This document shows positions 35,931-47,342 of a stretch of DNA of 64,000 nucleotides, piece after piece. The notes under the pieces were generated by a model that was given only the letters and a program-made list of their open reading frames with translations, was not told the origin of the DNA and did not search any database. A program made the position numbers and the translations under genes. Numbering within the stretch: position 1 is the first letter of the stretch; every line of letters begins with the position of its first letter. The stretch comes from Kuschelorhynchus macadamiae (Eukaryota; Arthropoda; Insecta; Coleoptera; Curculionidae), in contig JAUTXW010002086.1 of the NCBI GenBank assembly GCA_030620095.1, positions 62,001 through 126,000 of the forward strand, read 5' to 3'.

Positions 35931-37164
35931 AATGAAGCACTTTACATTTAGAAATGTTAAGATGCAGCTAATTAGTGTGGCACCATTTGACGAGTCTTTC
36001 AATGTCAGAGTGCATTAGAGTCAGAGGAAACCGGTGAAAATAATTTTAAGTCATCTGCATATAATAGACATTTAGACATTTTAAAACAAGACAATATATC
36101 GTTTATAAAGAGTAAAAATAAAATTGGTCCCATATGTGAACCTTGCGGAACACCTGACGTTACAGCAACCTCCCTGGAAGCTGAACCAGACAAGTTGACC
36201 TGCTGACGACGATTAAACAAATATGATCTGATCTCCTCCAGATAGTTTAGGTTAGAGTTTAGGAGAGATATATAGATAGGTTGAAGGATCTCTGAAAGAT
36301 TATACACAATGACTGACAACATCTTACTAATAGAATAGTGGGGATTCAACCTGGACTAGCCTTCTTGGAGAGGTCAAGGCCTTTTATTTTATTACAGATT
36401 TCTGCCTTGGTAAAACAATACATTGATAGTAATTTTTCCCGAACAACTTATGGGACCAATCTTGCTGAAATCCAAATTGGAGTGGTGAGAATAGCAGGAC
36501 TAAAAGTGAGTAGTAAAAGTATTTGCGATGTTATTTGAACCAATAATTTACTCATGACATTGGGAAAACTGGAGTGCCTTCTTAAGTTACATACAAATGT
36601 CCAAAAATATTATATGTTTTCTGGGATAAGTAATTAGTTTGTGTGACATATGTAAGATAACACATATCAGTTCGAAGTTTAACCTCACGTTGTATGTCAG
36701 AATATGCTAAATAATTGACATGTTGTTCAGACCTTTTATATTTTTTGTAAAGGCGATTCTTTTGCCCAATAAGCTTTCTTAAAGGAGGGTCAACCAATGT
36801 TGGATATTTACTATCAACCATCAACATGGAGACACATCTATTAATACCCTGGAATAAAACCTCATAAAAGCTCTCAACCATTCTGTCCATGTCCGATTCA
36901 GTTGATAAGAAAGACCAGTCATACTGCTTATAAAAAAGATTGGTTGAAGAAGAAGTTGGAGAAATTTGCTTGATGAAACTGATAAACACTCTCTTGATTG
37001 TAATTTTTAATTGGAGGAACATATTTAATTTTGTTCTTCACTTCAATCACTGGATGATATGGGTCAGTATTTACGAGTGGAAAATCAGAAGGTGAAATTA
37101 AAACATTAACGAAGTCAACAGCAAATATTAGATCTAAAATTCTGCCCATGTGATTACGTAATGT
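35931..37164 (-). pseudogene. LINE (family G) RT and linker, continuation
   Basis: Minus strand: S-G-V-P-Q-G-S-H-M-G-P-I-L-F and L-Y-A-D-D (36005-36349), an RT front half largely lost, a pre-RT linker (36582-37022: L-I-G-Q-K-N-R-L-Y-K-K-Y-K) and an endonuclease end (36928-37149: R-I-L-D-L-I-F-A). It joins logically to 33181-33828 once family H is removed. The 5' side is cut at 37164 by the next LINE. Confidence 0.75.
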
Positions 37165-39060
37165 TTTTCAAATTCAAATAGTGCTTTATTGTCAAAAGAA
37201 ATTATCTTATTGACAAAGCTGAAAATTAAATCTTAATAAGCCTAAAATGAATGCTTACAATACAATTTACTATAAATAGGTAAATCTTAAATTAAAAGTT
37301 CATGTTAATGTCAAAAATTATAAATCAATATATACAAAATTAAATTAAATAAACACACATCAATTCAAACAAATACAAGGCAAAATTTATTAACTATTTT
37401 TTTTTTAAATTTTAACTATACAGCATTGGATTCAAAAAACTCCTCCACTGTATAGAATGCGTGGTTTAAGAGAAGTGATTTTAGGGTTGTTCTAAAGTGA
37501 CGTTCTTGTCGAATGCCTCTCAATCTTAATGGCAGATGATTAAAAATGTTTTTACTGGTATATATTAGAGACTTTTTTATTTGGGTAGAGGATGGGATAG
37601 GTAAAGCAATTGTATTAGAGGACCGGGTAGTCCTGACAGATGCAGAGTGGATTTCATTCTGAAATTTTCTGTGAATTAGACATGCGGACTCCAGGATATA
37701 AATACAGGTCAATGTCAGCAGTTTATTCTCAATAAATAGCGGCCTATAAGAGTCGCGAACATTGGCTTTGCACATATACTTGACCAGACGTTTTTGAAGG
37801 GTGAATATAGCATTAAAAAGTTGTCTTGTACAATTTCCCCAGAAGCAAATTCCATATCGTAGATGCGCTTCTATTAGTCCAAAATAGGAATTCCGAACAA
37901 TTGACTTATCAAGTTGCAGGCTCAAAACTCGAAGAGCTTAGCAGCCAGAAACAAGTTTATTTTTTAAATTTAATATATGACCCTCAAACTTTAACTTATC
38001 ATCAATGAACAGTCCTAAGAATTTATTTTCATTTAGAGATTTCACAACTATGTTATCTAAACTTATATTAAGTGTACATTTAAAATTCATAATACCAGTT
38101 TTGTTCATATTTAAAGTTAGTTCATTTGCAACACACCATTTCTTAATTTTGTTGAGATCCCTATTAACTGATTCATTTAGAGTCAGGGGGTTTTTGTCAT
38201 TCCATAAGACTGTTGCATCATCAGCAAAAAGAGTGAACTTGCCCTTGATATCTAGCTAACTCAGGTCGTTAATATATAGCAAAAATAGTATGGGCCCCAA
38301 GACTGAACCCTGAGGAACCCCATGTAGTATGTCTTGATTTGCTGAGTGGCAGCCATCCAAATACACTGTTTTAACTCTTCCCGAGAGATAAGACCTAAAC
38401 TATTCTAGAGCCACATCTCTAATCCCATAAGTTTCCAGTTTCTGAAACAATATTTGGTGATTTACACAGTCGAAGGCTTTAGTCAAGTCGCAAAACATTA
38501 CAGCAGCCAAGTCTCTCTGATTCAGATTCAAGTATAGCGATTCCAGGAATGAGAAAATTGCATTGTGTGTTCTATTTTCCAAGATTCTTTTTGTTTATTC
38601 TTAGATTTTAAAATTCGTTCCCTAAAGTAACTTTGCTTAGCAAAATGTATTGTTTTTCGATAAATGGATCTATATTTAAGAAAAATAACACAAAAGTATG
38701 AGTTGGTTATAAAATATTTTCTAAGCAAGTGGAGACATCTCATATTTCTGGCAGATACCCTGAGTCCCCTCGTTATTCATGGCTTTTTGTTCTTAACCCT
38801 AATGACTAAATATTGAGGAGAGTTTTGTATGGAAAGCTTTCAATGGATTACTCGATTCCAATATACTCTGCGAGCCGAACTCATTACAATATTTTGCAAA
38901 GTTAGCATAATTCTTTCTTGTATACAATCTCCCCTTCTTTAATTGTCTCTTGGACTTAGCTCGCTTCGTCTTAAATCTACAATAATTTGCCTTAAGTCAA
39001 ACACTGAGAATAATTTTTTTTTGCATTTCTCAATCTAAATATCTCCTTAACTGTAACTAA
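37165..39060 (-). pseudogene. LINE (family H-like, second copy)
   Basis: The minus-strand 3' end (about 37165-37200) reads CAATAAAGCACTATTTGAAT, related to the 33829 tail. The C-terminus at 37416-37925 has A-L-P-I-P-S-S-T-Q-I-K-K-S and N-I-F-N-H-L-P, the hallmark shared with 34154-34429 and 41622-42134. RT pieces: F-A-D-D region degraded near 38220 and C-D-L-T-K-A-F-D-C-V-N at 38400-38582. Pre-RT sequence extends to about 39060. Several stops; inactive. Confidence 0.78.
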
Positions 39061-39300
39061 TATGAAAAAAAACTTTACTAAAGCTTTATTTAGGATTTTT
39101 TTGTCGCGTTTAAAACTGCCGTTACAAAAATTTTTAGTTTTTGAAATCAGTTTCATATTTTTTTTGAATACCCTGTATATCTGATCTAAAGTTTAATAAT
39201 GTCAAAATTATTTTTTCTTTATCATGCTTTTATGGATAATAAAATTTTGCGAATAATAAAAAAGTTTCCCATTTTTTTGTTGCATACTTCTTCTTGAAAC

Positions 39301-40674
39301 ACATTGTAATTATCTAGAAAAAAACTGTAATTTGCGTTAAAATTAAAGATTTTCAAAAGTCATATCATCAAGAAAACTACAAAACTTATTATTGCTTTTA
39401 AAGTAATATGTTTGGGCAAATAAATTAGGAAATTGTCATGCTAGCAGAAATAATGTGGTAACATCTGTATCAATATACCTAATTACTAAATAATTATAGG
39501 AATATCCCCAGTGGAGATTTACAGCGGCCCTACTTTGAACAACACACAAGCGGATACTGTAGTTAAGGAGGACCGAAAATTGCGAAATGCAAAAAAAACC
39601 TCGAAAAAAAAGCAGACAAAAATAAGTTATGTAAGTCACGGGCAAATTTAAATGTAAGGATGTCCATACACCTCGGTTATTTTGCATTGTTTAGACTAAA
39701 TTTTTAACCGAGATTTGAGTATCTGTCGATTGTTTGTGTATGTATGTGTGTAACAAAATTCTGAGTCTTATATTAAAATAAAGTAAATACGGATTGCCAA
39801 TGCATAGATGAACAAATTTTATTAAAAACAAAATAGTCCAATTGTTTTGTGTATGTGTAAAACAAAATTTTGAGCCCTGTTATAATAATCATTAAATACG
39901 TATAGGTATGCCCGAAATTATCTCTGGTTTTTATGTGTTTTTTATGGATAACTGTTAGGCCAAAAAGCTCATCGGCTAATTTGTGCTACTTGGGAGACGA
40001 ACATGGTTTTGATACAAAAAATTAAATAACAGAAGTTCGTAATCAAAATATGATTTTTTTTTCTCAAACTTGTATGATCCTTAACTTTAAAATAAGCGCG
40101 CCTTTACGTTTTCGTAAGCCCAGATAGTGTCCTATTAAATTGGCCAAAGTATACAAGATGCTAAATTAGAAAAAAACCTATGTTTATTTCTTAACTAAAA
40201 AACGGAAGATGCAAGAGAAAAATAAACTATGCTACGGAAGAATACCTTTTTACCCATTTTTACAAACAAAATGGAGTTTAAGTGTTTTGGTTGGTCCTCG
40301 CCAGAACGAACAGTAGACCTGAACTTTAAGAGAATTTAAAGCTGAATTTAAAAATAAGATTTTTATTTTTATTTTAAGTATGCCTATTTTTAAATTTGTT
40401 ATTGACCTCCCAATATAACTCACCACGAGCCGGCACTGATCACCAGTGGGTAATGCACGTTTTCATAGCCCCAAATTCGCGCACCAAACTTTATATAGTT
40501 AAATAGAAACACTAAAACAACAAAAATATTTGATTAATAGTCAAGAACTGCAAAGCTTTTGACATTTTACTGTTTGTTCCAAACAAATTAGCCATACCTA
40601 CAAATTGGACACAAAAGAAAATTTTAGAAAATCTCGAATTTGCCTGTTTTTCAAAATAACTGCATACGTGTATA
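39301..40674. other. Spacer with a local direct repeat and a dispersed repeat copy
   Basis: Positions 39722-39795 and 39848-39912 are imperfect direct repeats (TTGTNTGTGTATG, AACAAAATTNTGAG, TAAATACG). Positions about 40445-40490 match the repeat at 15310-15385. The 83-codon minus frame at 39436-39687 has no family support. Confidence 0.45.
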
Positions 40675-42178
40675 AATGTTGATCAATTTGGTTTTCAGAG
40701 TGGTAGGAGTACAGGATGATGTCAGAGTGTCAGGTTGCATGAGGTTGATTCTATTAAACGAGAAATTATTTCGGGAGTACCTCAGGGTTCTGTTCTAGGA
40801 CCAATTTTATGTCTTGTCTATATAAATGATCTAGCGTCACTGAAAATCAAGGGTGAATTCACAATTTTTGCCGATGATACCTCAGTTTTGTGGCATTTTA
40901 GGAATCCTGAGGGGCTAACTCATGCAATCGCAAATGATGTTGAACAAATTAAAGGGTCGTGTGAGGCTAATCGCCTTTCTTTCAACATTTCTAAGACCAA
41001 CATTATGCATTTTGGGTGTTCGCTTGATGATATCTATCTTGATAATGAACAGATTTCGATAAACTCTAATATTACATTTTTGGGTGTAGCCATAGACACT
41101 AAGTTAACCTTTAAGGATCATATTTTGAAAGTATGCAATAGTCTGGCATCGGGATGTTATGCCTTGAGAGTTGTATCGAACGAGTTGGATGAACACATTG
41201 CGAAATCAGTATATTCGGCCTTAATAGAATCCCATTTGCGTTATGGGGTCTGCTTACAAATACAAATACAAATAGTATATTTCCAAAGATATTTACAATG
41301 TATAGGAATTGTCAATACAGGAAGAGTATAGTAGACAATACAAAGAACAATTCGGAACAAACAATTATAGAATAAAATATTAACTAAATACATACAGTCA
41401 TATTACATAAAATAATCCGAGAATAAAATATAAGTAAAAATTGTATACAATAATATTATCATTTCAATAATCTTCAAAACTATATGAAAATAATTCAGAC
41501 AATGAATAAAAGGGGTTATCGGCAAGTATGGTCTTTAATGTTTTCCTAAAAATATGTATATTTCTGTGGTAATTCGAGCCAATATCTGATAAACTCAGTT
41601 TTTGTTCTGCAAAAGAGGGCAGTGAGGTATATGTGCGGGGTAAGTGGTAGAGATTCTTGTAGACCACTATTTATTAATCGCAAAATCCTTACTCTTACTT
41701 GTATTTTTATTTTCGAGACAACTTGTATGATGTTTAAAAAATTTAAAAGTCGAGAGTATTATAATCATTATAATACAAGACAAACTGGAGCTCTGCCACT
41801 GCCCATACCTCACACTACACGAGTTAAAAGCTCAATATTCTATACAGGTAGGAAGATATTCAACCACCTACCAGAGAGTGTGAGAACTTTGAATAATATT
41901 AAAACATTTAAATCTTCTCTTAAATGCATATTACTCAAAAAAGCTTATTATGGCCTTCTGGAATTTTTCAATGATGTATTATATTTAAGTGTATATGTAT
42001 ATTTATATTATATTAGTGCTTTTGATGTGTGTTTTTTTTATAACTCGCTGTTTTTATTTCTTATTGTTATCTACTTTTACTTATATTTTTTTTACTGCTT
42101 GTTGGTTTATATATCTCTACCTTTGGCTTTGTAACAAGATTTTATCTTTAACAATAAAGCAATTTTTGACTTTGACTA
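40675..42178 (+). pseudogene. LINE (family H-like, third copy, plus strand), interrupted
   Basis: The plus strand starts inside RT (Q-F-G-F-Q-S-G-R-S-T at 40690), jumps by internal deletion to S-G-V-P-Q-G-S-V-L-G-P and F-A-D-D (40735-41250), is split at about 41255-41600, and resumes with R-Y-M-C-G-V-S-G-R-D and L-P-L-P-I-P, then K-I-F-N-H-L-P (41622-42134). It ends AACAATAAAGCAATTTTTGA then CTTTGACT at 42150-42178. The catalytic box is intact but the 5' half is missing. Confidence 0.82.
41255..41600 (-). pseudogene. Short LINE 3' end inserted in the 40675-42178 LINE
   Basis: Begins on the plus strand with (CAAATA)n, i.e. a (TATTTG)n 3' tail on the minus strand. The coding remnant at 41464-41600 resembles a LINE C-terminus (T-L-K-T-I-L-A-D-N-P-F-Y). 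Removing it makes the surrounding RT C-terminal frame continuous. Confidence 0.7.
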
Positions 42179-42225
42179 AATTTTTGGAAAGCCCACGTTA
42201 TTCGCAATAAATATAAAGAATAATA

Positions 42226-42394
42226 TACAAGGTGCCCCATTTAAAAAATAAAGTAGGGCCCGATAACTTTTTGACCTGACCCTGTATATTTATTCTGAAA
42301 GCGCCACTGAATTATAGGGAAAAACTCAGAAGTTATCAGATCGCTAGAATACGAGGGGTGCCTGAAAATGCATCATTTTCAAAAACGCCCTGTA
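42226..42394. mobile_element. Diverged non-autonomous DNA element
   Basis: Starts TACAAGGTGCCCCATTT and ends ACGCCCTGTA. It includes an inner CCCTGTATATT end at 42292 and an AGCGCCACTGAAT segment that is the inverse of the 11965 segment. Confidence 0.5.
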
Positions 42395-42924
42395 TCTCAA
42401 CGTAACCTTCTATCTTAAAAAAAAGATATTGAAAGATTTGCTCGGGTTAGCAGCTGTTCAGTAATTTATATTTTTCCTGTTGTATACCGTTGTAAAAGTT
42501 ATTGTATAATTTGTTGTCTTCGTCTTCTTCGCTCGTATCTTGAGGGATTATGATTTAATTGCTGCGATCAAATTTTTATCGTGCATATTAAATGTAGCGT
42601 GTGTGGGCAGCTTTACGAGGCCAGAATCCGGATTTTCATTCATCTGAAAAGCCTTCGAGCAACCGAGAGAGTACGTTTCACCCAGATCTGCAATTAGTGG
42701 CCGGCGTGACACAAATGTAGTACGTTTTTTTTCGCTCTTAACAAGTTCGTAAATTAAGATCGTTATAATTTATTTATGTAGTTTTAGGCGCTTGCAAATT
42801 GACTTGCGAGGTGTTGACGTGAAGCTTAGAAGATTGTCGATCGCTTTTATTTATGAACAGTTTTCGTGTACAAAACCTAACCTATCAGATTAGGAATAGA
42901 TACAATTTTTGTTTATTTACATCC
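42395..42924. other. Unassigned, moderately GC-rich spacer
   Basis: No coding frame or repeat is recognised. GC is slightly above the surroundings (about 42600-42720). Confidence 0.35.
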
Positions 42925-43004
42925 CTCGTAAAAGGGAAGTATTGTAATCGTGAAAAAATTACCCTCCGAGATTTTTCAGGTCTGCACATTCCAGGGCCCC
43001 TAGA
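42925..43004 (+). repeat. Left part of a GGCATAG-family repeat split by the hAT element
   Basis: CGTAAAAGGGAAGTATTGTA through GCACATTCCAGGGCCCCTAGA corresponds to 47391-47470 of an uninterrupted copy. The right part resumes at 46837/46845. Confidence 0.8.
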
Positions 43005-43452
43005 TAGGGTTGCCAACTCTCCCGATTTAGGCGGGAGACTCCCGATTTTTCGTCATGCCTCCCGCCGTAAAACTATACTGCCGCTCTTAAACAAAACTCC
43101 CGCCCACTCCCGCAAACTCCCGCTTTCCAACAATTTTGGCATTTAGCAGAAGGCAGAAGCAGATTCAGCTAGATGTACTAAAAGTACCTCTTCTTTTTCT
43201 TGCATTCTCTTCTTTTTTTTCCGGTTGCATTTGGATTTTTAATATTTAAGACTGGGATTTAAAAAAGCGCCTGAAGCTTGAAATGTACGCTGACAGGATT
43301 GACAAATGACATATCAAATATTAGATTGTTTAGATTTGGGATTCCCAGAAAGCAATCGTTATTATTATTATCCCCGAGTGATGTGTTCCAGGTATTTGTG
43401 AGCGTCTGTGTTTAATTTTTTTTTGCGAATAGTTTTGTGGTGAAAGGTGAAA

Positions 43453-45663
43453 ATGTTTTCATCAGATAGTAGTACATCTGATGATATTGATTGGGTCGGC
43501 CAGTGCCAGAATGAGATTGATTGTGATGATGATGAAATTTCCCATAAAGCCATGACAGAGCCGAGCACTTCGACATCCCATCAAGAATTAGATTCCCCGC
43601 GGCCGCGCGTCAATGTTAAGAAGAGAAAATGGGAAGTTAAATTTAATAAAGAGTGGTGTAAAAAATATCCCAATATAATACAAGGGTCATCACTATCTCA
43701 GCCTAGATGTATACCTTGTGGTTCGCAATTTAGTATTAATCATGGTGGAGAGAATGATATCTCGAAACATATGAAAACTGACAAACATAAAAAAAACATT
43801 TTAGCAACTTCAAAAGTTCAGAAAATCGATCATGTTTTTAAAAATGATTCTGTTAATGAACTGGCAACGATACATGCAGAATGTAGCTTCATTTTTCACA
43901 GTGTGAAGCACTCGCATAGCTACGCATCCACAGACTGCGGTGGAAAATTGTTTAAAACTATATTTTGTGACTCAAAAATAGCACAAAAATATGGTTGCGG
44001 TAGAACAAAAGCCACGCAAATTATTACAAAAGTCCTTGGGCCAGAGTCAAAAAATAGAATTTTGAAAGATCTAGTGAATAACAAGTCATTTTCGATTGCG
44101 ACAGATGCCTCGAATAAAGGAAATGTCAAGTTATTTCCTCTTATCGTGAGATATTTCAATAAAGAGTCGGGGGTTCACACAAAATTGCTAAGCTTTTATT
44201 CAAGTGATTCAGAAAAATCAACAGATATTGCTCAGAGTTTGATCAACCATTTAGACGAAGCTGGCCTAAATATTGCGAATGTGATTGCATATTGTGCAGA
44301 TAACGCATCTGTTAATTTCGGAAAAAAACAGAGTGTGTTCACTGAGCTACGCAAGAGAAATGAAAGACTGATTCCTGTCGGTTGTGTTTGCCATATAATC
44401 CATAATGCAGGAAAGTTTGGACAAGTCGCATTAAAATATGACGTGGAGTCTCTCGTTATCAAATGTTTCAACGAATTCAGTAGCAGCACAAAGAAAGTTA
44501 CTGAGCTCAAAGAATTTTTCATTTTTTGTGACGAAGAATGGTCGCAGCTTTTAAGAAGTGTACCAACAAGATGGGTTTCATTAATTCCTGCAACTGAACG
44601 ATTTTTGAATCATTTTGCTCCAGTTAAGTCATATTTCCTTTCCCAGGAATCCCCACCTGGAATGCTGAAGAAATTTTTGGAAGACGAATTAGCTGAAGCA
44701 TATTTAGGTAACCATTTTCAAACCGTTGGGTTCATTTTTGCTTTATCTTATCTTCTTCTGATGTTTCAGGACTCATACTACACGTCGGACATTTGATGAA
44801 TGGAATAATTGGGAAATTGGAATCGAGCGAGACGCTGGCGATTGAATTATTTACGATAATGAACAGTTTAAAACTCTCATTAATTAAAAAAAGAGAAGAA
44901 CAATTCTATGGGTCTATTGCAAATTCTTTTTTGCGAAAATGTGAAGACCTCGTGAAAGTAGAATTGTTCAAGCGTGAAGCGGATGCATTCCTAGAAAGAA
45001 TCATCAACTATTTGGAAAAATGGTAAGAAATCCTTCAAAATATGCTTTGCAAAACATTCAGTTCTATCTACTATTCAAATAATTATTGTTGTGCTGAATC
45101 ATAAATATTGTAGTCACTGTGGAATATTTTTAATGTATTATCGAGGTATCTAAGACATAATTATTTTTTTGGGTTTTAGGTACAACTACAATGAAGACAA
45201 CAAATTCAAGTGCCTGAGCGCTATGATCCTAAAGAACAAACCAAAACTAGAAGATTTTTTCAAAATTTGTTCAGATTTCCATATTGAAGTTGATGAGGAC
45301 GCGCTTTTTGAAGAATATGTTGAACTCTCGGAGTTTTATAAGAACTTACCAGCAAATGTTTCTGATATTTCTATTGATAAGCAGTGGGTTTGCTTTTTTC
45401 AAAATCATGTTGCAGCTAATTTTGAAAAAATCGCATCAGTTGCCTTTGCCGTGCCTCATTCAAATGCTATGAGTGAGAGAATTTTCAGTTTGATGACACA
45501 TGCATGGAGAAAGGACAGAAACAATCTAAGTGTCAAAACTTTAGAAGCTGAGCTAATGGTGAAACATAATTTTACCGAGTCGTGCACAGAATTTGCGAAA
45601 TATCTCAAAACAGCAGATGGTAAGCAAATACTGGAAAAATGCAAAGGCAGCTGGAAAATGTGA
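43453..45663 (+). CDS. hAT transposase with BED-like zinc finger (three exons)
   Basis: Proposed exons 43453-44707, 44770-45022 and 45180-45663, with introns of 62 nt and 157 nt (both GT-AG, frame kept), giving 663 residues. The start is the ATG at 43453, because the upstream in-frame codon at 43447 is GTG. The N-terminus is acidic. A BED-like finger has C86, C89, H106 and H112. Catalytic aspartates are likely D218 (I-A-T-D-A-S) and D283 (Y-C-A-D-N-A-S), followed by G-C-V-C-H-I-I-H-N and T-R-W-V-S. The C-terminal hAT dimerisation region has N-A-M-S-E-R-I-F-S-L-M. Without splicing the ORF appears as three fragments, which could be mistaken for a pseudogene. It should act on the CGGGAG-rich ends of the same element. 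Confidence 0.88.
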
Positions 45664-45768
45664 ACAAAAAAAAATGTCTTGAAATTGTGTTTGCATACTT
45701 ATTAGGTTTTATACATAATAAATACCGATGCTATAGACTGCATAATATTGTTTTTTTATTCTTGTATG

Positions 45769-46612
45769 TACAGGGTTATTGATTATAAATGTCCCCCCCT
45801 TTAACTTTTTTGTTTGGCATTTTAGGAAAAAAATTTAAATATAAAAGTTGCTTGGAATAAGTTAAATTTTTAAAATATTATATTTCTAAATATACAGGGT
45901 GTGTCACAAATGTGCAGCAACTGCCAACTTTGTTATTTTCAATACAATACCATATTTTTTATTTCATTTTTGGATTCTACGTAAAATTCTAAGCATATTT
46001 GATATGGCATATCCTATACCTAACTTGAACTGTTTCCAAACTACAAACAATTGAAAATTGCACTTTGACTCATTATAAGTAGTAGTGGCAAAACGGTTAA
46101 AGATAGAAAATAAATTTTACATTCCTATCTTAACTTTTTAAAAGCTATCTAATAACATAAATATACAGTGGGTACCATTGGTACCAAATTTGGTACCTTC
46201 GTTGGTACCATCAATTACGACCATCACATAGCTCTTAAAAATTTAAGACGGGAAAGTGAAATTTATTTTCCTTTATCTTTAACCGTTTTGCCACTATAAT
46301 GAGTCAAAGTGCAAAAAGTGCCAATTTTCAATTGTTTATAGTTTGGAGACAGTTGAAGTTAGGTATAGGGTATGCTACATCAAATATGCTTAGAATTTTA
46401 TGTAGAATCAAAAAATGAAATAAAAATATGGTATCGTATTGAAAATAACAAAGTTGGCAGTTGCTGCACATTTGTGACACACCCTGTATATTTAGAAATA
46501 TAATATTTTAAAAATTTTACTTATTCCAAGCAACTTTTATATTTAATTTTTTTTCCTAAAATGCCAAACAAAAAAGTTAAAGGGGGGGACATTTATAATC
46601 AATAACCCTGTA
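45769..46612. mobile_element. Nested palindromic (foldback/MITE-like) element inside the hAT
   Basis: Arms of about 400 bp are near-perfect inverted copies around a dyad at about 46190, near the GGTACCAAATTTGGTACC-type centre. Outer ends are TACAGGGTTATTGATTATAA (45769) and its inverse at 46612. A second pair of transposon ends, TACAGGGTGTGTCACAAATG (45893) and inverse (46488), lies inside the same arms. No coding capacity. Confidence 0.88.
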
Positions 46613-46617
46613 CCTAC

Positions 46618-46690
46618 TTTTAAATAAATAAATAAATAAATGAATAAATAAATAAATATATAAATAAATGAATGAATAAATAATTAATAA
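46618..46690. repeat. (AAAT)n/(GAATAAAT)n microsatellite
   Basis: About 70 bp of AAATAAATAAATGAATAAAT-type repeats directly after the nested palindrome. Could be a LINE tail or simple expansion. Confidence 0.8.
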
Positions 46691-46844
46691 AAATTTATTG
46701 ATAGTTTGTTATAGGCTGTTTTCCTTGGCTGTTTCGTAAAAATTTTTTTGTAGCACTCAAAAATTTTGCCTCAGGTAAGTGAACAGCTTTGTTTTCAAAC
46801 CTCCCGCTTTTCCATTTCAAAAACTTGGCAACCCTACCCCTAGA

Positions 46845-47304
46845 TGACGAAAAACATGTTTTCTCGATTCCGTCGGTCTGTCTGTCTCTTTGCGGCATAG
46901 CTAAAAAACTACTTATCCAATTGATTTCAAATTGTGGGTAGAAATTAAGGGTCATATGGGGATGATCTGCTAAAATTTTGCTAAAAATCCAGTATGGTGA
47001 AACAAAAGAATTGTTAAAAAAATTATTATTAAAAAATGGTAACATTTTGGTACGAATCAAAGATGGCGAAACAAATTGGTGGCTGAATAAAATATTTAAA
47101 AATTCACCCTGAAAAACTGCTTAATGGTTTGATTTCAAATTGTGGGCCATAACTAATTGTGGTAGAGGGATCAACTACCGTGTGACAAGCGAATGAACCT
47201 TATCAACGCCTGAAGGGGCAGGGGAGAATCTCGTCAAAAATCTTCCCGTGTCATAGGCGTGCGAAGTTATTTTAATCAGATTATTATTCATTAATATTGA
47301 TGAC

Positions 47305-47342
<38 letters not shown>

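Larger units (their letters stand above)
32958..39295. mobile_element. Palindromic DNA element split by about 5.9 kb of nested LINEs
   Basis: The left arm (32958-33170) and right arm (about 39090-39295) are inverted copies: TTATGCAACA...GGGAAACTTTTTTATTATTC at the outside, then TATTAAACTTTAG, then a TACAGNGTNTTCAAAA transposon-type end (33078 left, 39177 right), then AACTAAAAAT and ACGGCAGTTTTAAA inside. LINEs fill 33181 to about 39060. The arms extend about 120 bp outside the TACAGGG-like ends. Confidence 0.75.
43005..46836 (+). mobile_element. Complete hAT-superfamily transposon with 8-bp TSD
   Basis: Termini: TAGGGTTGCCAACTCTCCC at the left; the right end is the inverse of TAGGGTTGCCAAGTTTTTG. 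Both ends carry nearby CGGGAG motifs. The exact 8-bp flanking repeat CCCCTAGA (42997-43004 and 46837-46844) is the hAT-type target duplication. The insertion lies inside a dispersed repeat. It carries a spliced transposase gene with no disabling change seen, and a nested palindromic element (45769-46612) plus an (AAAT)n stretch near its right end. Confidence 0.92.

Noticed and set aside
39436..39687. 83-codon minus-strand ORF
   Set aside because: Aromatic/Leu-rich chance frame in AT-rich DNA without support.
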